Shown here piece by piece: positions 45,901-58,824 of a stretch of 64,000 nucleotides of DNA. The notes beneath the pieces were generated by a model. The model was not told where the DNA came from and ran no database searches. It was given only the letters and a program-made list of their open reading frames with translations. Source of the DNA: Ancylostoma caninum (Eukaryota; Nematoda; Chromadorea; Rhabditida; Ancylostomatidae); the NCBI GenBank assembly GCA_037903475.1, contig JBAJFG010000472.1, positions 496,001 through 560,000 of the forward strand, read 5' to 3'. Within the stretch, counting starts at the first letter, position 1. Every line of letters begins with the position of its first letter. Made by a program: the position numbers and the translations under genes.

Positions 45901-48495
45901 ACCAGCACATCAACTGCAATTTACATGTCTAGGTATCTCACATTGGCAGATATTGCCCTAATTCCGAAAGAAAATAATGAAGAATGTGTTGAGAAAGCAC
46001 ACTGCAATGTCCAGGAATTTGTGCGGAATTCACCAAATGAATCAGGAAATCATCAAAAATTCCTCAAAAAAATTTTTCTTCTGTTTTTTGGAAATGCACA
46101 GCCAGCTCGGATTTCCTTCCAGGTTTACCGGAAAACCGACGTTGTGGACTCATCAGAATTGTTTGGAGAACTTTTTTTCGCTTTCACTTATTACACACCT
46201 ACGCATCCGTAGCTTCCAGGCAAATTCAAGGGAATTGCAATGGCTTTCCACGCTGTTTCCCCGGGACTATGCTCCAGGCGGTCACCTATCTTACAAGAAA
46301 TCCACGTCAAATGCCAGAAAAGTTGTGGAAATCATCGCTTCGGCCCGTTTGCTATCTATCAATAAGCTGGCCAGATGACATTTCATCGATCATAGCACAG
46401 CTTATGAACGAACGCATATCAACTGTCAGCTGTCAAACTAACTGGAGCTATGGTTCGTTTCACTAGGAACGAGAGTAAAAGAGAAATTAGAGAAAAAAAG
46501 CAACTCACGGAAATATGCCGCACTTTGCGGTGGCGAAGCACAAGACCAGGATACTTGTATTTTAGTGTGGACGCTACTGTTTTGAGCGCAAGTACTCGTC
46601 TTTAGCCATTTTTGGGCAGAAAATAGCCGATTGGGCAGATGGCCCCGCCCACTTTACCACAAATTTTGCAAGGTTGCAATCGTGTCACTTTTTCCTGTTT
46701 ATGGCCACATAACTAATAGAATGATCTGTTACAAAGGCCATTTGGCACTAATCCATAGAGAATTCCTTATTTCCTTCATTCTTCCTCGCACTCATCACTG
46801 AAAAGCGAAAAAACCCGTGGCCGATTAGCGAATGACGAATGCGACCAATTGTTGTTTACTTTTGCCGTCTGCGCTCTCCGCCGTACACGTTATCTATCGC
46901 ACCAGCGTTGCCCTTTGGATCGGTGACCGTTGCGTGTGTGAGCGATAGACAACCGGCGTCAGTTGTGTGTGTGTATGTTGCAAAACGCCGCATGTCCGTA
47001 AAATGTCGTAAAAACAACGTGTGAGCGAACGTGTTGATCGCTGCGATTTCACGTGTTTAAACCGATCCGAACGTGGTCATTACCGTAATAGCACGGTGTT
47101 TGTTTACAAGTTAATACTTGACAATTACTACAATGACGTCAGAATATCTCTGAATCGTAGTACAAACAGTGTTAGCTACAACCCTCCAAAATAGCTTCTA
47201 TTAATCATACAACTTAAAAATTTCGCAAAAATTCGTTGTCATATGAATTTCTAGCATTATTTTTGAGTTCTTTTCGAGTTCCCCTAATTTTCTGGATTTT
47301 TCGCAAACCCCCCTATGAACATGCAGCTCCCTCAAGGATTATTCAGGAGTACAAATTTCCTACGAGCACAGTATCCGTCAACACGATCGCCTTTGCAGTC
47401 AATAGAAGCCTGCTGAGCCCTAGGCCCCGCCCAATTTCCAGGAATAATTAGTTTTGCCTACTCATCCGGCTTTGCAGTTGTTTTTTTACTGTTTCTTCAA
47501 GATAAACAAAATAATAGGCAAAAATTGAAGCAAAGTACTTGCACTTTTGGGAAGTGCTAGATGGGCGACTCCTACTGCGGAAGTTCCGAAAGAATTTTTT
47601 CCTAGTGTAGGTAACTTTTTCCCAAGAGTGATAAGTTTCTGGAAGGATTTCAAAGCCTCTAAGATTTCTTTGTCAGATTTTCCAGTGAAGTAAAGCTTAA
47701 ACTCACACAGAGAGCACTTACAGCCTATATCTAACAACAGTACCGTAAAATCTGGACGACTACTTGTCAGCAAGTGCTGATATCGTGCTGCTAACCAAAC
47801 TTCGCCTAGAATTGGCAATTACAGCTGCTAAACATATTGTCATTCACGAAACCCCGTTCTTATTCGTTCCACTCCTAGAAAATGTGTTTTTTTCTGGAAG
47901 AAAAGCCCCGCCACATCGCCGTTATTTTCAATTTCTAAGTAAACAGCGCTAATAGCGCGGCACTAAGTCTAAGATTTCTCCCGTACATAACTTTTAACTG
48001 TTCCTACCTACTCAAGAAAATAAGTGCTGTATAATAAATAAATAAAAAGACAGGCAAACAAAAAACTTCAAATCTCTCACTAAGAGACGCAGAGAAGCAG
48101 ACATACACTTGGCACAGACCGGCACAAGTTTCTGTAAGCATACAGAAACTATGAGATCGCAAACCCAGGGCATGACCCCCCCCCCCCTACTGGAGAATCC
48201 TACTTAATTACTTTTCAAAAATTCCTAGTAGGTCTTCCCATACAGGACACCCGATGTTTGAACGATTCTGGACTTGAAAGGGCTCTTTTCACAGAAGATG
48301 CTAATAACCTACGGAACTAATAGGCATTGATCGACAGAGCCAGCAGCCAGTACATCGACAAGTGTATCCTCATTTAAAAATCCGGAAGTTGCTGGTAGAT
48401 CACGTGTGACTAACACTGCTAATGAGGCGATAAATTCATTAGGTGTCGGCGAAGCCACGCCCACTTCTAGGAACCGGACACAGCTGATTACATAT
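42901..48495. other. Long stretch without a recognised gene
   Basis: Contains LINE-tail-like sequence near 44970-45015, a CT-rich tract at 44670-44700, a solo GCGGAAGTTCCGAA at 47577, and a 12 C run at 48176-48187. Open frames such as 45895-46212 have no recognisable motif. Confidence 0.4.
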
Positions 48496-48593
48496 TGCTA
48501 AATTTCTAAATTTAATCCTGGGAATGGCTATCAAACCCCAAATGTGCTAAATTTCTAAATTTAATCCGGGGAATGGCTATCAAACTCCAAATT
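48496..48593. repeat. Two-copy tandem repeat, period 49 bp
   Basis: TGCTAAATTTCTAAATTTAA at 48496 and 48545, each followed by GGAATGGCTATCAAAC. Confidence 0.9.
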
Positions 48594-51500
48594 AACTTCG
48601 AATCTCAAAGGAAGCCCTAGGATTGAGGGAAAATAACCTAAGTAATTGTATTAAATCAAAGGAGACATACATTTGCAGTTTTCCCTGAAAAAACTACAAA
48701 AATGGATAAAGCAAGTACTTAGCCGGTTAAAGCTAAAGGTAACTCAGTGAAATAACCTTCAATTTTTAACCGCATAAATTGCCTTTCATGGAACTGCTGT
48801 AGATTACTCCTTGACCTTTTCTTCCCCTATAAATTGATAAAATTAGCTCGCCTATGCTTAGGCCACGCCTCCTTTAAGAGGATGATGGTTGTTAACATGG
48901 TAACTCCCAACCATTCTCGTAGTTTCGCTTCTTTTTAGGAAGTTCCAGGAAATACAGCGACAATTTTTGTTTCAATTTTATTGCTGGTTTTCAATACACC
49001 TAATTGCCGACCCATATCTGGCAATGATTTTAATTTATGTATCTGTGTTCTTATTTTTCGCCGTCGTTTTGGGGATGTTATTCTTTTTTTTTAGTGAAAT
49101 AACGAAATTCAACTGTAACTTACTATTAATCCCAGCATTAGTAAAAAAAGCAGCTGCATTTCCCTGTCATTGTTGGTAAATACATACACTTTCAAGAGAT
49201 GTAAACTCAAAATATGAAGCGCGTGACACCAAAAATTGCACCACAAAACCTCTGGAGCTCACCTGAGTATCAGGAATGTACCATTTTTTTCCAATATTTT
49301 AATCCTCCTTAGCCTTTTAAGAACCTAAATAACAGAATATCTTCACTTGTTCATGATCTCACTCTGACTTACGCCCTATAGGATTTTAATTTAAAATCTG
49401 GAAAGACATCATCCATGATGGATAGGAAAATGGCCATATCCGCCACTAAGAACACCAATGGATATGAAATAACTTCTTACTAATGTAATGATACACCGAT
49501 TTTGTGCAGATTTTTCCAGTTGAAAACAAATTTCTGGAGGTAAATTTGATTAAGAGAGATTAAATTCGAATTCAAAGATGGAATCTTGCACAGTTTTTGA
49601 GTTCTAAAAAGTTTTTTTTTTCAATTTTGCGCTTATTTGCATGGATAACCAAAGCCAATCAATGGTGTTAGAGTTCTAAGAATAGAAAGATCAGAAGCTT
49701 TACTACTTAATTACGTATACTTTAAAAAAAAACTAGACAAGTTTGTTAACTCAAGGAGCCTATTCAAGGATTTTACTGATTTTTTGAACTCCAAATTGTT
49801 TTTTATAAATTTTACAAGTTTTTTTTGGTGCTATGCGAAAATTTTGGGTATAGATATCGTTTATGAAAAGTTTTTTTTAGGTTTTAGAAAGATTGTTAGT
49901 GTTTATAGGAGAACTTGAGTTATTTATTTTATTTATTTTCACTACACTGTGCTAGGAGCACAATGCTACCCCTCAGAATGAGGGTAACAAGGAAAAGTTA
50001 TAAATCATTAATAAGTTGTAAATTTTTAAAGTATAGTATTGGCTATATTTTCACTTTTTTTCAAATCCTTTTAGTTTGGGTGATCCAGAAATGTCTATTG
50101 AGGCTGATCCTATAATAAGTTCAGTTCATATTGTTCCTGAGAGATATTTTTTTATTTGCTTATGCAATTTTACGTGGTACTGCGTGTGAATACTCGCTAC
50201 CCCCCCCCCCCTCTTTGGTGATGCTTACTTTGCATCTGAATAGCTATATAGGTTGTCGCCAGTCTTCACCAGTCTTCCGCCACTCCTTTCTCTATTTTAT
50301 TTCTTTTTTTTTCATTTTGATGTTCCTTATTCATATCCTCTGAAAGAGCACTTTCAAAACTGCGAGTTGATGTTTATTTCTGATGGAAATATTCTATTTA
50401 CTACATAGAAAAAAGGCAAAAGTCTTGCTTCACCATTTTTTGATAATATCTTTGTTATTAACGCATTAACAAATGTCAGTGGCCAAATATCCTGCCGTAT
50501 AAATCTATGATTAGCACCACAAATTTCAGAACACTGACCGTAAAAAACCCCTACTATTGGAAATCTATAACACAATGTGCTTAAAATACCACTTATAGCA
50601 TCCAGATATAGAAGGTAAAGCCCAAGAATGAAAAACATCAACATAAATAATGGTAATTTACCAATATTTATACAGTTACAGTTATTAATTACTTCATTTT
50701 GTTTATGTCGTGTAGTATTTTCTAGTGGAATAGTAAGAAAATTTCCACAGAAACTATGTAATGTGAATGTAGGTAACTATGGATAGAAAGACCCCAATGC
50801 TGACTGTATATAAATGAACTACTTCTATAGATAAGGCTCATTTTAAATTAGGAAAATATGGTGACATTTTACCATTTTTACATCAATAATCCATAAAATA
50901 GCTGCTGACCAGCTCACTCTTCCAAGAAAACTACCTGTGACCCTCTTTCCCCCAACTTTTCCCCGATCAACTCGGATATTCCATGCGTGGTCATTGAAAA
51001 TGATGCGGCAACGCGTTTAAGGTCAAGGCCACAAAGAACGATATGTCAAGCGTAGTTTGACGCGTGGAGCAAATGGTTTGGTCCTTCCTTTTTTGCAAAA
51101 CCATAAGAAATTTTTTTAGTAAGACTGCATTGTCCCCTGCACATGTGCGTTTATGGAAAAACAATGTTTTGACTAAAAAAAAACTAGCCAAAAGTGAGCG
51201 TAACAGCCTAAATTTCCATAGAAGGATGTTCCTTATACATTGGAGCGAATAAAAATCGAATAATTTTGTTACTTCAATTACCAATTCAGGAAACAATCTA
51301 AACATCTATAATAGATGTTAGAGACTGAGTAAGCTGTGAAGCCCTTCTTCTCTTCTGTACAGCTATACAGTACTGTATTGGCCGCCAATGTTGGAACATT
51401 CGAATTTTTCATCTATTCGAAGTATTCGATATTTGAAAGCAAAAATATTCGACTTCGAATAAATGCAAAAGTGGAATGATCCACCATTAGAGGCCAACTC

Positions 51501-52924
51501 TGTGCTGTATAAGGGAGAAGAAGAGCTTCAGGATGCAAGAATGTTTGGGTCTTTTATTTTTAATGTTTTCTTTTAGGTATTTTCAGTTAGCTATTTTGAT
51601 ATTTAAAATTGGCATAGCACCTTTTCATTTTTGAATTTTTAGTGTTACTAATAAGGTTTTTGGTTTTAATTTAATATGATTTTCAGCTTTAGGGCTTTCT
51701 CATACTCGAATATCTATCTGGATATTTGAGTTGTTTTCTAAATTGGCAGTTGAACTAACAAAATTATTCGATTTTTATTTGGTCCAATGTATGATGTTCA
51801 CGGATTGGAAAAGAGAGTTGGCTAATATTCGAAGAAAATGCTATGTGTTTTATAGGTCCAGGAGCGGGACCCATAGGAAAACTAGAAAGTAGACCTGTAA
51901 AAATAGCCATGAACAAAGTAAATTAGAAGAAAAACATTTCGAAGAATTGAGGCATGTGGTTCGTTTTGCTCCCATGAGGCTCTATGAGGCAAAGAAAATA
52001 TAAGTAATTCTCACAAAAAATTCTAGAAATGTCCTGGAGAAGTCCACATCAGAGAGCTGCTCACCGATAAGTGTAGAAGAATAGTGCAAACGTATAAAGT
52101 TCACCTGAAGAATGTCCTACAGCATTACTCAGATGTACTGACATTGTTTAGGTAAAGAGCACAGAATGGAAAATACTAGGACATTCAGAGCGGAAGGTTC
52201 CACGGATTCCAGGAAATGCGAGCGCTGCAGATGCGGAAAAGCCATATTTCTGGGATTCACTACTAATAGTCGATAGATCAACGGTGGAAACAATGAAAAA
52301 AAAATAACTTAAAAAGCAAGACGACGAAGCTATAAAGGGAATGACAAGAAAAATATACAAGTTTTCTACAAACACCGCTTATTTGCTTCGTGGAAATCTA
52401 TAGTTTTAATTATAGACAAGATCTACTAAGATCTAATGGATTCTTAAGCGTTGTGTGCTAGACAAATCCATTAATCGTCTTTGGCGATGCGCAAATACGT
52501 CAAGGATTTGCCCATAAACACACGAGTGTACTGATTAGTGAAGCGGCTCATGGTTATATTAATAGAAAACAGCTTAAGAAGTACTGTAGATGAATCCTTA
52601 TGTGAGTCTTTGAAGTGCCGTTAAACAACCACTTAAAATTCAAATTTAGCTATGGTGTTCAGCCGTAGGAAGGGCGTTCAGCGAAGTAGTGTTGATCCTG
52701 GTGAAAATGGCGATGTTTGTGGTTGGTAAACTATAGATCTCCTACTATAAATTGATTAACTTGGTTTAAAATTATAGAAACTACGCGAAAAGGTTATCCA
52801 GAATCTCCTCGCAAGCTAAAAAACAACACGCTGTACTCCGTGAAAAATGCTCCTGAGCAGCTCTTCCCCCATCGTTGGGTCACTTCTGATGTGGGCTCCA
52901 CGGTAAGTGAAGTAAAGCATATGG
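48594..52924. other. AT-rich stretch without a recognised gene
   Basis: Contains a 12 C run at 50200-50211 and a LINE-tail-like TTATTTTATTTATTTTCACT at 49920. No conserved coding segment is seen. Confidence 0.4.
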
Positions 52925-53090
52925 CGCAATAAGTCACGAAAATGTTTGGATTTGAGGTATTTCGACCATAAACACTCTATTTTGATGGACTTTTGCATTT
53001 TCCACAGTATGACACACTGTCAGAACACTCGTTCATGTGAGCGAAATACACGGGAGTGTTTGAATTTGAGGTTTTTCGACCCAGCATGAA
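52925..53090. repeat. Short diverged direct repeat
   Basis: GTTTGGATTTGAGGTATTTC (near 52943) and GTTTGAATTTGAGGTTTTTC (near 53058), each followed by GACC. Confidence 0.6.
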
Positions 53091-56000
53091 TAGAGACCCA
53101 CGACCGTTACTCTCTTTATAGGCAAGTTCTTTAAGGAAAAATTGTTGAACTTAATTCATCGCTTCTTCCGGTGGCTACAACAATCTCACGACACAAAGCC
53201 CGCTTTTCGCTGGAAAATCTGTCTTTTCTGGATCAGCCGGTAGTCAGAAGAGGGAATGGTGTGTCACAAGTACGGATAAGGGAACCATGTCTTATAAAAA
53301 CCCGCATAGTAGTCGTCAGCATAGTGGACTACAACTATAGAACCATTGCTAACCGTTTTAATGAACTCTCTTGGGCGTGGCCAGAATAGTTTCTTCCTTC
53401 AGAAGATTTTTTTTGAATTTTTATCCTTCATCATCTTCCTGGGAACTTCAATCCTTATTTTACCATTGCGATCGTCTGAGTATCTAACGCATCACTAATT
53501 TTTAGATTTTATTTACTATCTCTACATAGCTACAACCTTTCGTTCTAGCATTCCCCGCCTTCCATACGTTACAACTGTCATTGATAATACCTGTGCGCAA
53601 ATCTTGGTCCCCATTTTTCGCCTATGTGTCGAGTGATCCGTATCTTCTCACAGATTTATGTTGCACCTGTTTCATTTTCGCGGATAAAAAAAGATATGAG
53701 ATATTGGGTTAGTCTGAGTTATTCACCCTCATCCTCCTTTGTGCCTCCAATTTGCTGCGGATTGCATCTCTTCTTACCTTCACGCTTTTGCCCGATCTGC
53801 AAATCCAATGGGGTGGGCAAGTTCAATCGTCTACTCGTTTGCAGAACTTCTTGTAGATTCCGATATAGTCCATTCCAAAAATGACGATAGTTGAGTATTT
53901 GTGCCAGTGACATGCATTTCTCGTCTGCCTCTCCGAATACGGCACTATTTCTCCCGTTCTCTCATTCTCTAATTTCTGCGCAACTACGTTTCCCCGTGAA
54001 ACGCACTATAACTCTACAGGGAGAGGTCACCCTCTGAAAGGCGGCACCCACAGAGAATTTCGTCTCAAATATATTCACAGTTTTGAAAAACCTTGGACTT
54101 CGGGAATACTTTCACGACCAAGCTGCACTATAAGTGTCCCTTTACCTACTTAAAGCAGGTTCTGATAAGACCAAACGGACTTGTTCCTCAGCTGATTGTA
54201 CATGTTTTCGCGGTTATAGCATCGAACTCTTTCTGGGGCGCGGAAAACTCTGATTAACAGCTGATCTATTTGCCAAACCGTCGTCTTTTCAGGAGAATTT
54301 CCTCGTTACACTTCCAGAATTATACAGATTTATCTCACCTTTCCAATTTCTCTCCTGCTAACTGCGCTCCTTTGTTGACTAGGATTCTAATAGCTGTTTG
54401 GCTATTGTTAGGGCTAGTTACTGAAGAAATTTTGAATTGTCCTCATCACTTCATTTTTACGAAATTCCGGAATGTTTGGACTTCCAAGTGACTTCTTTAT
54501 TAAGTGGTACTAATTTTCCAACTATTATTTGTTTTGCTACGGTGAGGGTAGGCGGTAGTTCAGAAGAAACAAGTGATTTTGCCAGGATCCGTTCAGTAAA
54601 AAGACGGCCTTATCGATCTTTTGCCATCGGTCCTCATCCCATGGCTAGCTCAACTCGGCCACTCTGTTGAATTCAACCAAACAATGAACCGGTGTGCCTC
54701 AAAGTTCCTGAGATGCACCTATACCTGTTATAATACCTGTTATAATATAACGCCCCACCTTAACGCGAATCACGAGATTTTTTTAGGTCTGGCACCAACA
54801 GAACCTCAATACGCAAAAGTTACTGTACTTGGCATATGTACAATCCCAAGACGGCACTAATAAAGTTCCAGAAAAGAAGACGACGCTCCAGAAACAGCGA
54901 CTGTTGAGCACCTACACTGGCGTTGCTGCAACCCTTCTGTTCCTCCGATGCAGGCACATGTTCCAACATTGGGGCTGCACATATGTTATAGTTTCTGAGA
55001 CTGGGCAACGTCAGGTACGACTTGCAGTCCAGCAAGATTAGAAAGTTAAGCAGTATAACGTTTTCTGAGCTGACATTCACTAGGAACCTGATATATAGAG
55101 TGGCGTTATCCCTAGCGCCATCCGCCTTTTCACTCGTCTAATAATTCTACCAAGTGTTACCAGCTCAAGCCATGGGGAAGAGTGACTAATAGTAGTTGTA
55201 TCGCCATCGGATTCCTTTTCCTTTTTCTTGCTGGGGAACTCAGATCTGACATCTTTCACACTTGCCACAATTTTTTTTCTCCCCTTTGGCGCTTGTCCTT
55301 TCTTTTCTCTCCTTGAACAGTTGTCATTGGTTAACATTATGTCCTAATTTTGCTCTTATGTTTTAACTGATTGTTAACTGTTCATGCGCACCTTAATGTG
55401 CATCTCGTGAATAAATAAAAATAGAAATAAATAAACTTGAACGGTCCTCGGACTTGCAATTAATTTCTCTTCTCCTCTCTCACATCGCACTATTCGTTGC
55501 TGCACTAACGAAAAGTATCTGTTGTTGATTCGAGTAAAATTTTATCCTTTAAGTGATTTCTCCATCTCGTTACTGATATCGAACTGTGTTTAAGACGAGT
55601 TCACCAGCTTGATCAATATCTCCATCCAACAGTTTTGTCCAGTTTGGGAATACATGCCTGACTATGACTATGTATCTACATACATTTCTTTGTTGTCAAA
55701 TCACTTTGTTCAAGGTTTGCTGCTTGGTTTGCACTTCCGCAATTTTCATAGTGAACTGAAGTGTGTTACACTTGTGGAAATTAACCCGGTTTGACCGCAG
55801 AATCTTTTTTTCAAACAGGTCGCTAGTATCAAATTTTTCATCAAAGAAGCTGCGGATTCAGCCAGAAGGTCTGGAAATTAAACTGAGCAAACATTAAACG
55901 TACGGAGATCTGCCAAAAAACTAGACACACGGCTAGCTGAACGCAGGTTGGGTTGGAGTCCTCTCACCGCGGGGAAGGTCAAATTGAAGCAGTTGAAGGG

Positions 56001-56100
56001 AAGCGAGGGGGTGAGGAGGAGGGACAGGACGAGGGTGTGGAGGAATGGTCAACCATGGAGGAATGGGAAAGAGCGTGCGGTACTTTATTAACCATAATAA
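53091..56100. other. Stretch without a recognised gene
   Basis: A fragment near 54040 (GGCGGCACCCACAGAGAATT) resembles an end of the TTAA inverted-repeat family. A LINE-tail-like GTGAATAAATAAAAATAG is at 55408. Nothing coding is recognised. Confidence 0.4.
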
Positions 56101-56785
56101 TTAACCCATTGACGACCGCGCCCATTTTTGCGTGTCTGGCGCGTGGGACCAACGCCCCTTCCAAGAGTGCGGCGCCCGCGAAGTTCCACACCGTTACGAT
56201 AAAATGATTAGGACAAAAACAGATCTCTTTGCGGAAATAATTTGAAATCTTGTTCCAGAAGATTACTAGTATCATCAGACCAAAAAAAGGAGAGAATCTA
56301 AACGCTTCTGGATTCCATTAGGGCCGAAGGAAGTTTGTAGAAGGTGTTTTTAGTGTTGTAAGGGAGTGTTCAGAAAGTATACACGTTCGTACGGCTCTAA
56401 CCTGACGAATAAGGAAGTGCAGGATGTAATGAACATGTCTCTATATAGGAAACGTTGCTCTTCTCCAGAATATTTCCATTCACTACACAAAAATAAAGCA
56501 ACCTCCCTCGATTTCAAAATCTCATCTTTTTCATGGTATTTGTCGCAGTAAAGGAGAACTCTTTCTTGAACCACAGTTGTTTTAGACCTTTTTAGGATGT
56601 ATTGTACGCATCTTATACATTCATTACACATTCATTCTTATACATTACATCTTATACTGCAAAACAGTTCGAAAATAGGGTCCAGTACTTGACAATAGGA
56701 GTGCGGCTCACCGGTGAGCCGCGCGGTCCCACGCGACCGAAAAAGCGCGGCTCACCGGTGAGCCACGCGGTCGTCAATGGGTTAA
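56101..56785. mobile_element. piggyBac-like MITE with TTAA duplication
   Basis: TTAA (56101-56104) then CCCATTGACGACCGCG, and at the other end its exact complement followed by TTAA (56782-56785). TTAA duplication with CCC..GGG ends is the piggyBac hallmark. Length between the duplications is 677 bp. The right end carries two copies of the 16 bp perfect palindrome GGCTCACCGGTGAGCC, separated by about 28 bp. GCGTGGGACC near the left end pairs with GGTCCCACGC near the right. No transposase is present. Confidence 0.85.
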
Positions 56786-57512
56786 GTAATGAGTTCAAAG
56801 GCAATAAATGTTTGGAAAATTAAATATTTACTTATAAAGTACTACTCGAAAATGAAATTCTCGGAATTTCAAAACTAATGACGTGCACTTTCTATGAAAC
56901 GATGTTTATTTCAAGAACGATAGTACAGGAACTAAATCCAGAGTTAATCTATCTAGTCTGAGTACCAATGATCGTTCTCCATCTTTCACTCAGGTACTGA
57001 ACACCATCTTCAGAAAAATCGCTCACCGCTCAGTGTGCCGAATGAGCGGGGTTGCCCAGTACATATATCCGTTCGTCGAACTTTCGGTAGCGCTCCTATG
57101 ACTCTGCTAGAGAATGAGGGCATCTTGCTGGCTGATGTGAGAGGTTTCACCTCGAAAGCCGTCGAACCTATCTGCTTACCGATTCTTCTAGCTCCTGCAT
57201 CTCACCGCTTTACGCGGTTACGTTCATCCATGGGTCTATAACATTCTATGCCTAACCAGTGCTAACGTTTTCTGCATACATGCGCTCGCTCATAGCTAGT
57301 ACTTTCTCTTTACACCGATCACAAATGGAATTCCCGTAGCATTAATCCAAATGGCAGCAAGTATAGTCCATTCAACCGGCAGTCGGTATTGGTGGAAGGA
57401 CCATGGACTGATACGCGGCCACTTTCAATCAATATCAAGCATGCTTGATAGTGCACTATCGCACCAGTCCGTGAATGCACCAGTACCGACTCCTTTCCGA
57501 ATGCCCTATACA
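56786..57512. other. Stretch without a recognised gene
   Basis: An imperfect inverted repeat at about 57375-57500 (CAGTCGGTATTGGTG and CACCAGTACCGACT). No coding evidence. Confidence 0.45.
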
Positions 57513-57746
57513 GTCTATTAGCTCACAGAGGGCGCCCGATCCGACTTTGTCCGCAACTACGACCTCATCATTTTTCGGCTAACTGATCTATTTTTTGCAC
57601 TTTTTTTGACTTGCATATGGTGTGATTCCTTCCACTCTTATGTTTCCCTCCTGCCATTCGCTAAAATATCCTTGCAGACGCATTCTGAGGGCAAAGTCGT
57701 AATTGCAGACGAAGTCGGATCAGGAGCCCTCTGTGAGCTAATAGAC
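57513..57746. mobile_element. Foldback element, about 234 bp
   Basis: GTCTATTAGCTCACAGAGGG and the following GATCCGACTTTGTC pair with GACGAAGTCGGATC and CCCTCTGTGAGCTAATAGAC, about 50 bp per arm with few mismatches. The central sequence is related to 13555-13700. Confidence 0.75.
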
Positions 57747-57993
57747 CACAGGTAACAAATGGTCTTACATACTTACATGCGTTTCTTCGATGTATCTCCC
57801 AGTTTCTGTTCCTTGGCGCACCGTTAGTGCATTGAGTAAATAAATAAATGAACAAGAATCTTCCGTTCAAGAAGTGTGCTTTTCACTATAATGAAAAAAA
57901 ACAAGCTTTAGAAAAGGAAAGAGAAGATAAAAATTGAGAATCCTGGCGAAATATAGCTGGAAAGACGCTTTACAGCGCATTCACTTCGGGATG

Positions 57994-58143
57994 AACATCG
58001 CGTTGCAATACGCGCGCGTGTTGATCCATTCCAATAGATCAAATTTTCAGTTGAAAGGCTACGTGAACCGCTAAAAACCACTCCCACGTAGCCTTCCGAT
58101 TGAGAATTTGATCTATTGGAATGGATTATTGCAACGCGATGTT
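57994..58143. repeat. 150 bp foldback (hairpin) element
   Basis: AACATCGCGTTGCAATA, ATCCATTCCAATAGATCAAA and AGGCTACGTG pair in order with CACGTAGCCT, TTTGATCTATTGGAATGGAT and TATTGCAACGCGATGTT. The arms are about 65 bp with a loop of about 20 bp and a short asymmetric bulge (CGCGCGCGTGTTG). Confidence 0.85.
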
Positions 58144-58246
58144 TACTCCGAGGCCCTGTAGATAATTTTTATTTGGAGTAGTGTTGTGATTTCAAGACCT
58201 GTGTCCGCGATCTGCACAAATGTCATTCGGACCTACCAAGTTTCAG

Positions 58247-58824
58247 CTTGCCTTCTTCTGAAGGGCCAGAAACCTGTCACAGCCTTTAAGAAGAGCAGCG
58301 TAAGCACAATCAAACCTAAGAAGAAAGGTAATGCTGAAGACCGTACAATAACATAAATTTAGAAAATACAACGAACGATGTTTCGTGAAAACTTATGGAC
58401 ACCGCGACTTGTCCTTATGTCCTCAACTTGGCTAATTTTTTTCTTGACGGATATAATTTTCCTTCATTAAAACGTCTGTCAGTTCACTGCGTCCGTCCTC
58501 CGAGAGCGGTTGGCTCCAGGACAGCTCTCCGATCACAAGTTCCTATCAAGAAGACCGGCGCGGAAGGGAGAAGACTCCAACCCAACCCGTATCAGGCACA
58601 CGTGTGTTGTATGCCTTTGTTTTCGGCAGATGGGTTGCGCATGCCAATGGCCAGCAGGAGCAGAAGAAAGGCGAGGACTCGATCGCTTGATGAAACTGCG
58701 AGATCTCGACAAAAGGAAGCGAAGGAACTCGGCGAAACTGGACCACTCTGCCCGATGCGTGTACGAACAGATTTGCTGGACTCTTCGTGAAAGAAGTCAG
58801 GCACACCCTGTGCTAACGCGATAA
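58247..58824 (+). CDS. Candidate last two exons of an unidentified gene
   Basis: Possible exon 58247-58327, after the acceptor TTTCAG and before the donor GTAATG, is open and reads KGQKPVTAFKKSSVSTIKPK. It joins in phase to 58520-58824, after the acceptor GGCTCCAG. The second part reads QLSDHKFLSRRPARKGED, then the Cys-rich HTCVVCLCFRQMGCACQWP, then a basic stretch RLMKLRDLDKRKRRNSAKL, and ends LRERSQAHPVLTR with a stop. AATAAA signals follow at about 58842 and 58849. Base composition is more GC-rich than the flanks. An alternative acceptor at 58482 would use another frame, also open to 58790. No upstream exon was found and I recognise no family. Confidence 0.35.

Noticed and set aside
45895..46378. 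Two overlapping + frames of 105 and 133 codons
   Set aside because: No conserved motif, low-complexity stretches, and no consistent exon borders.
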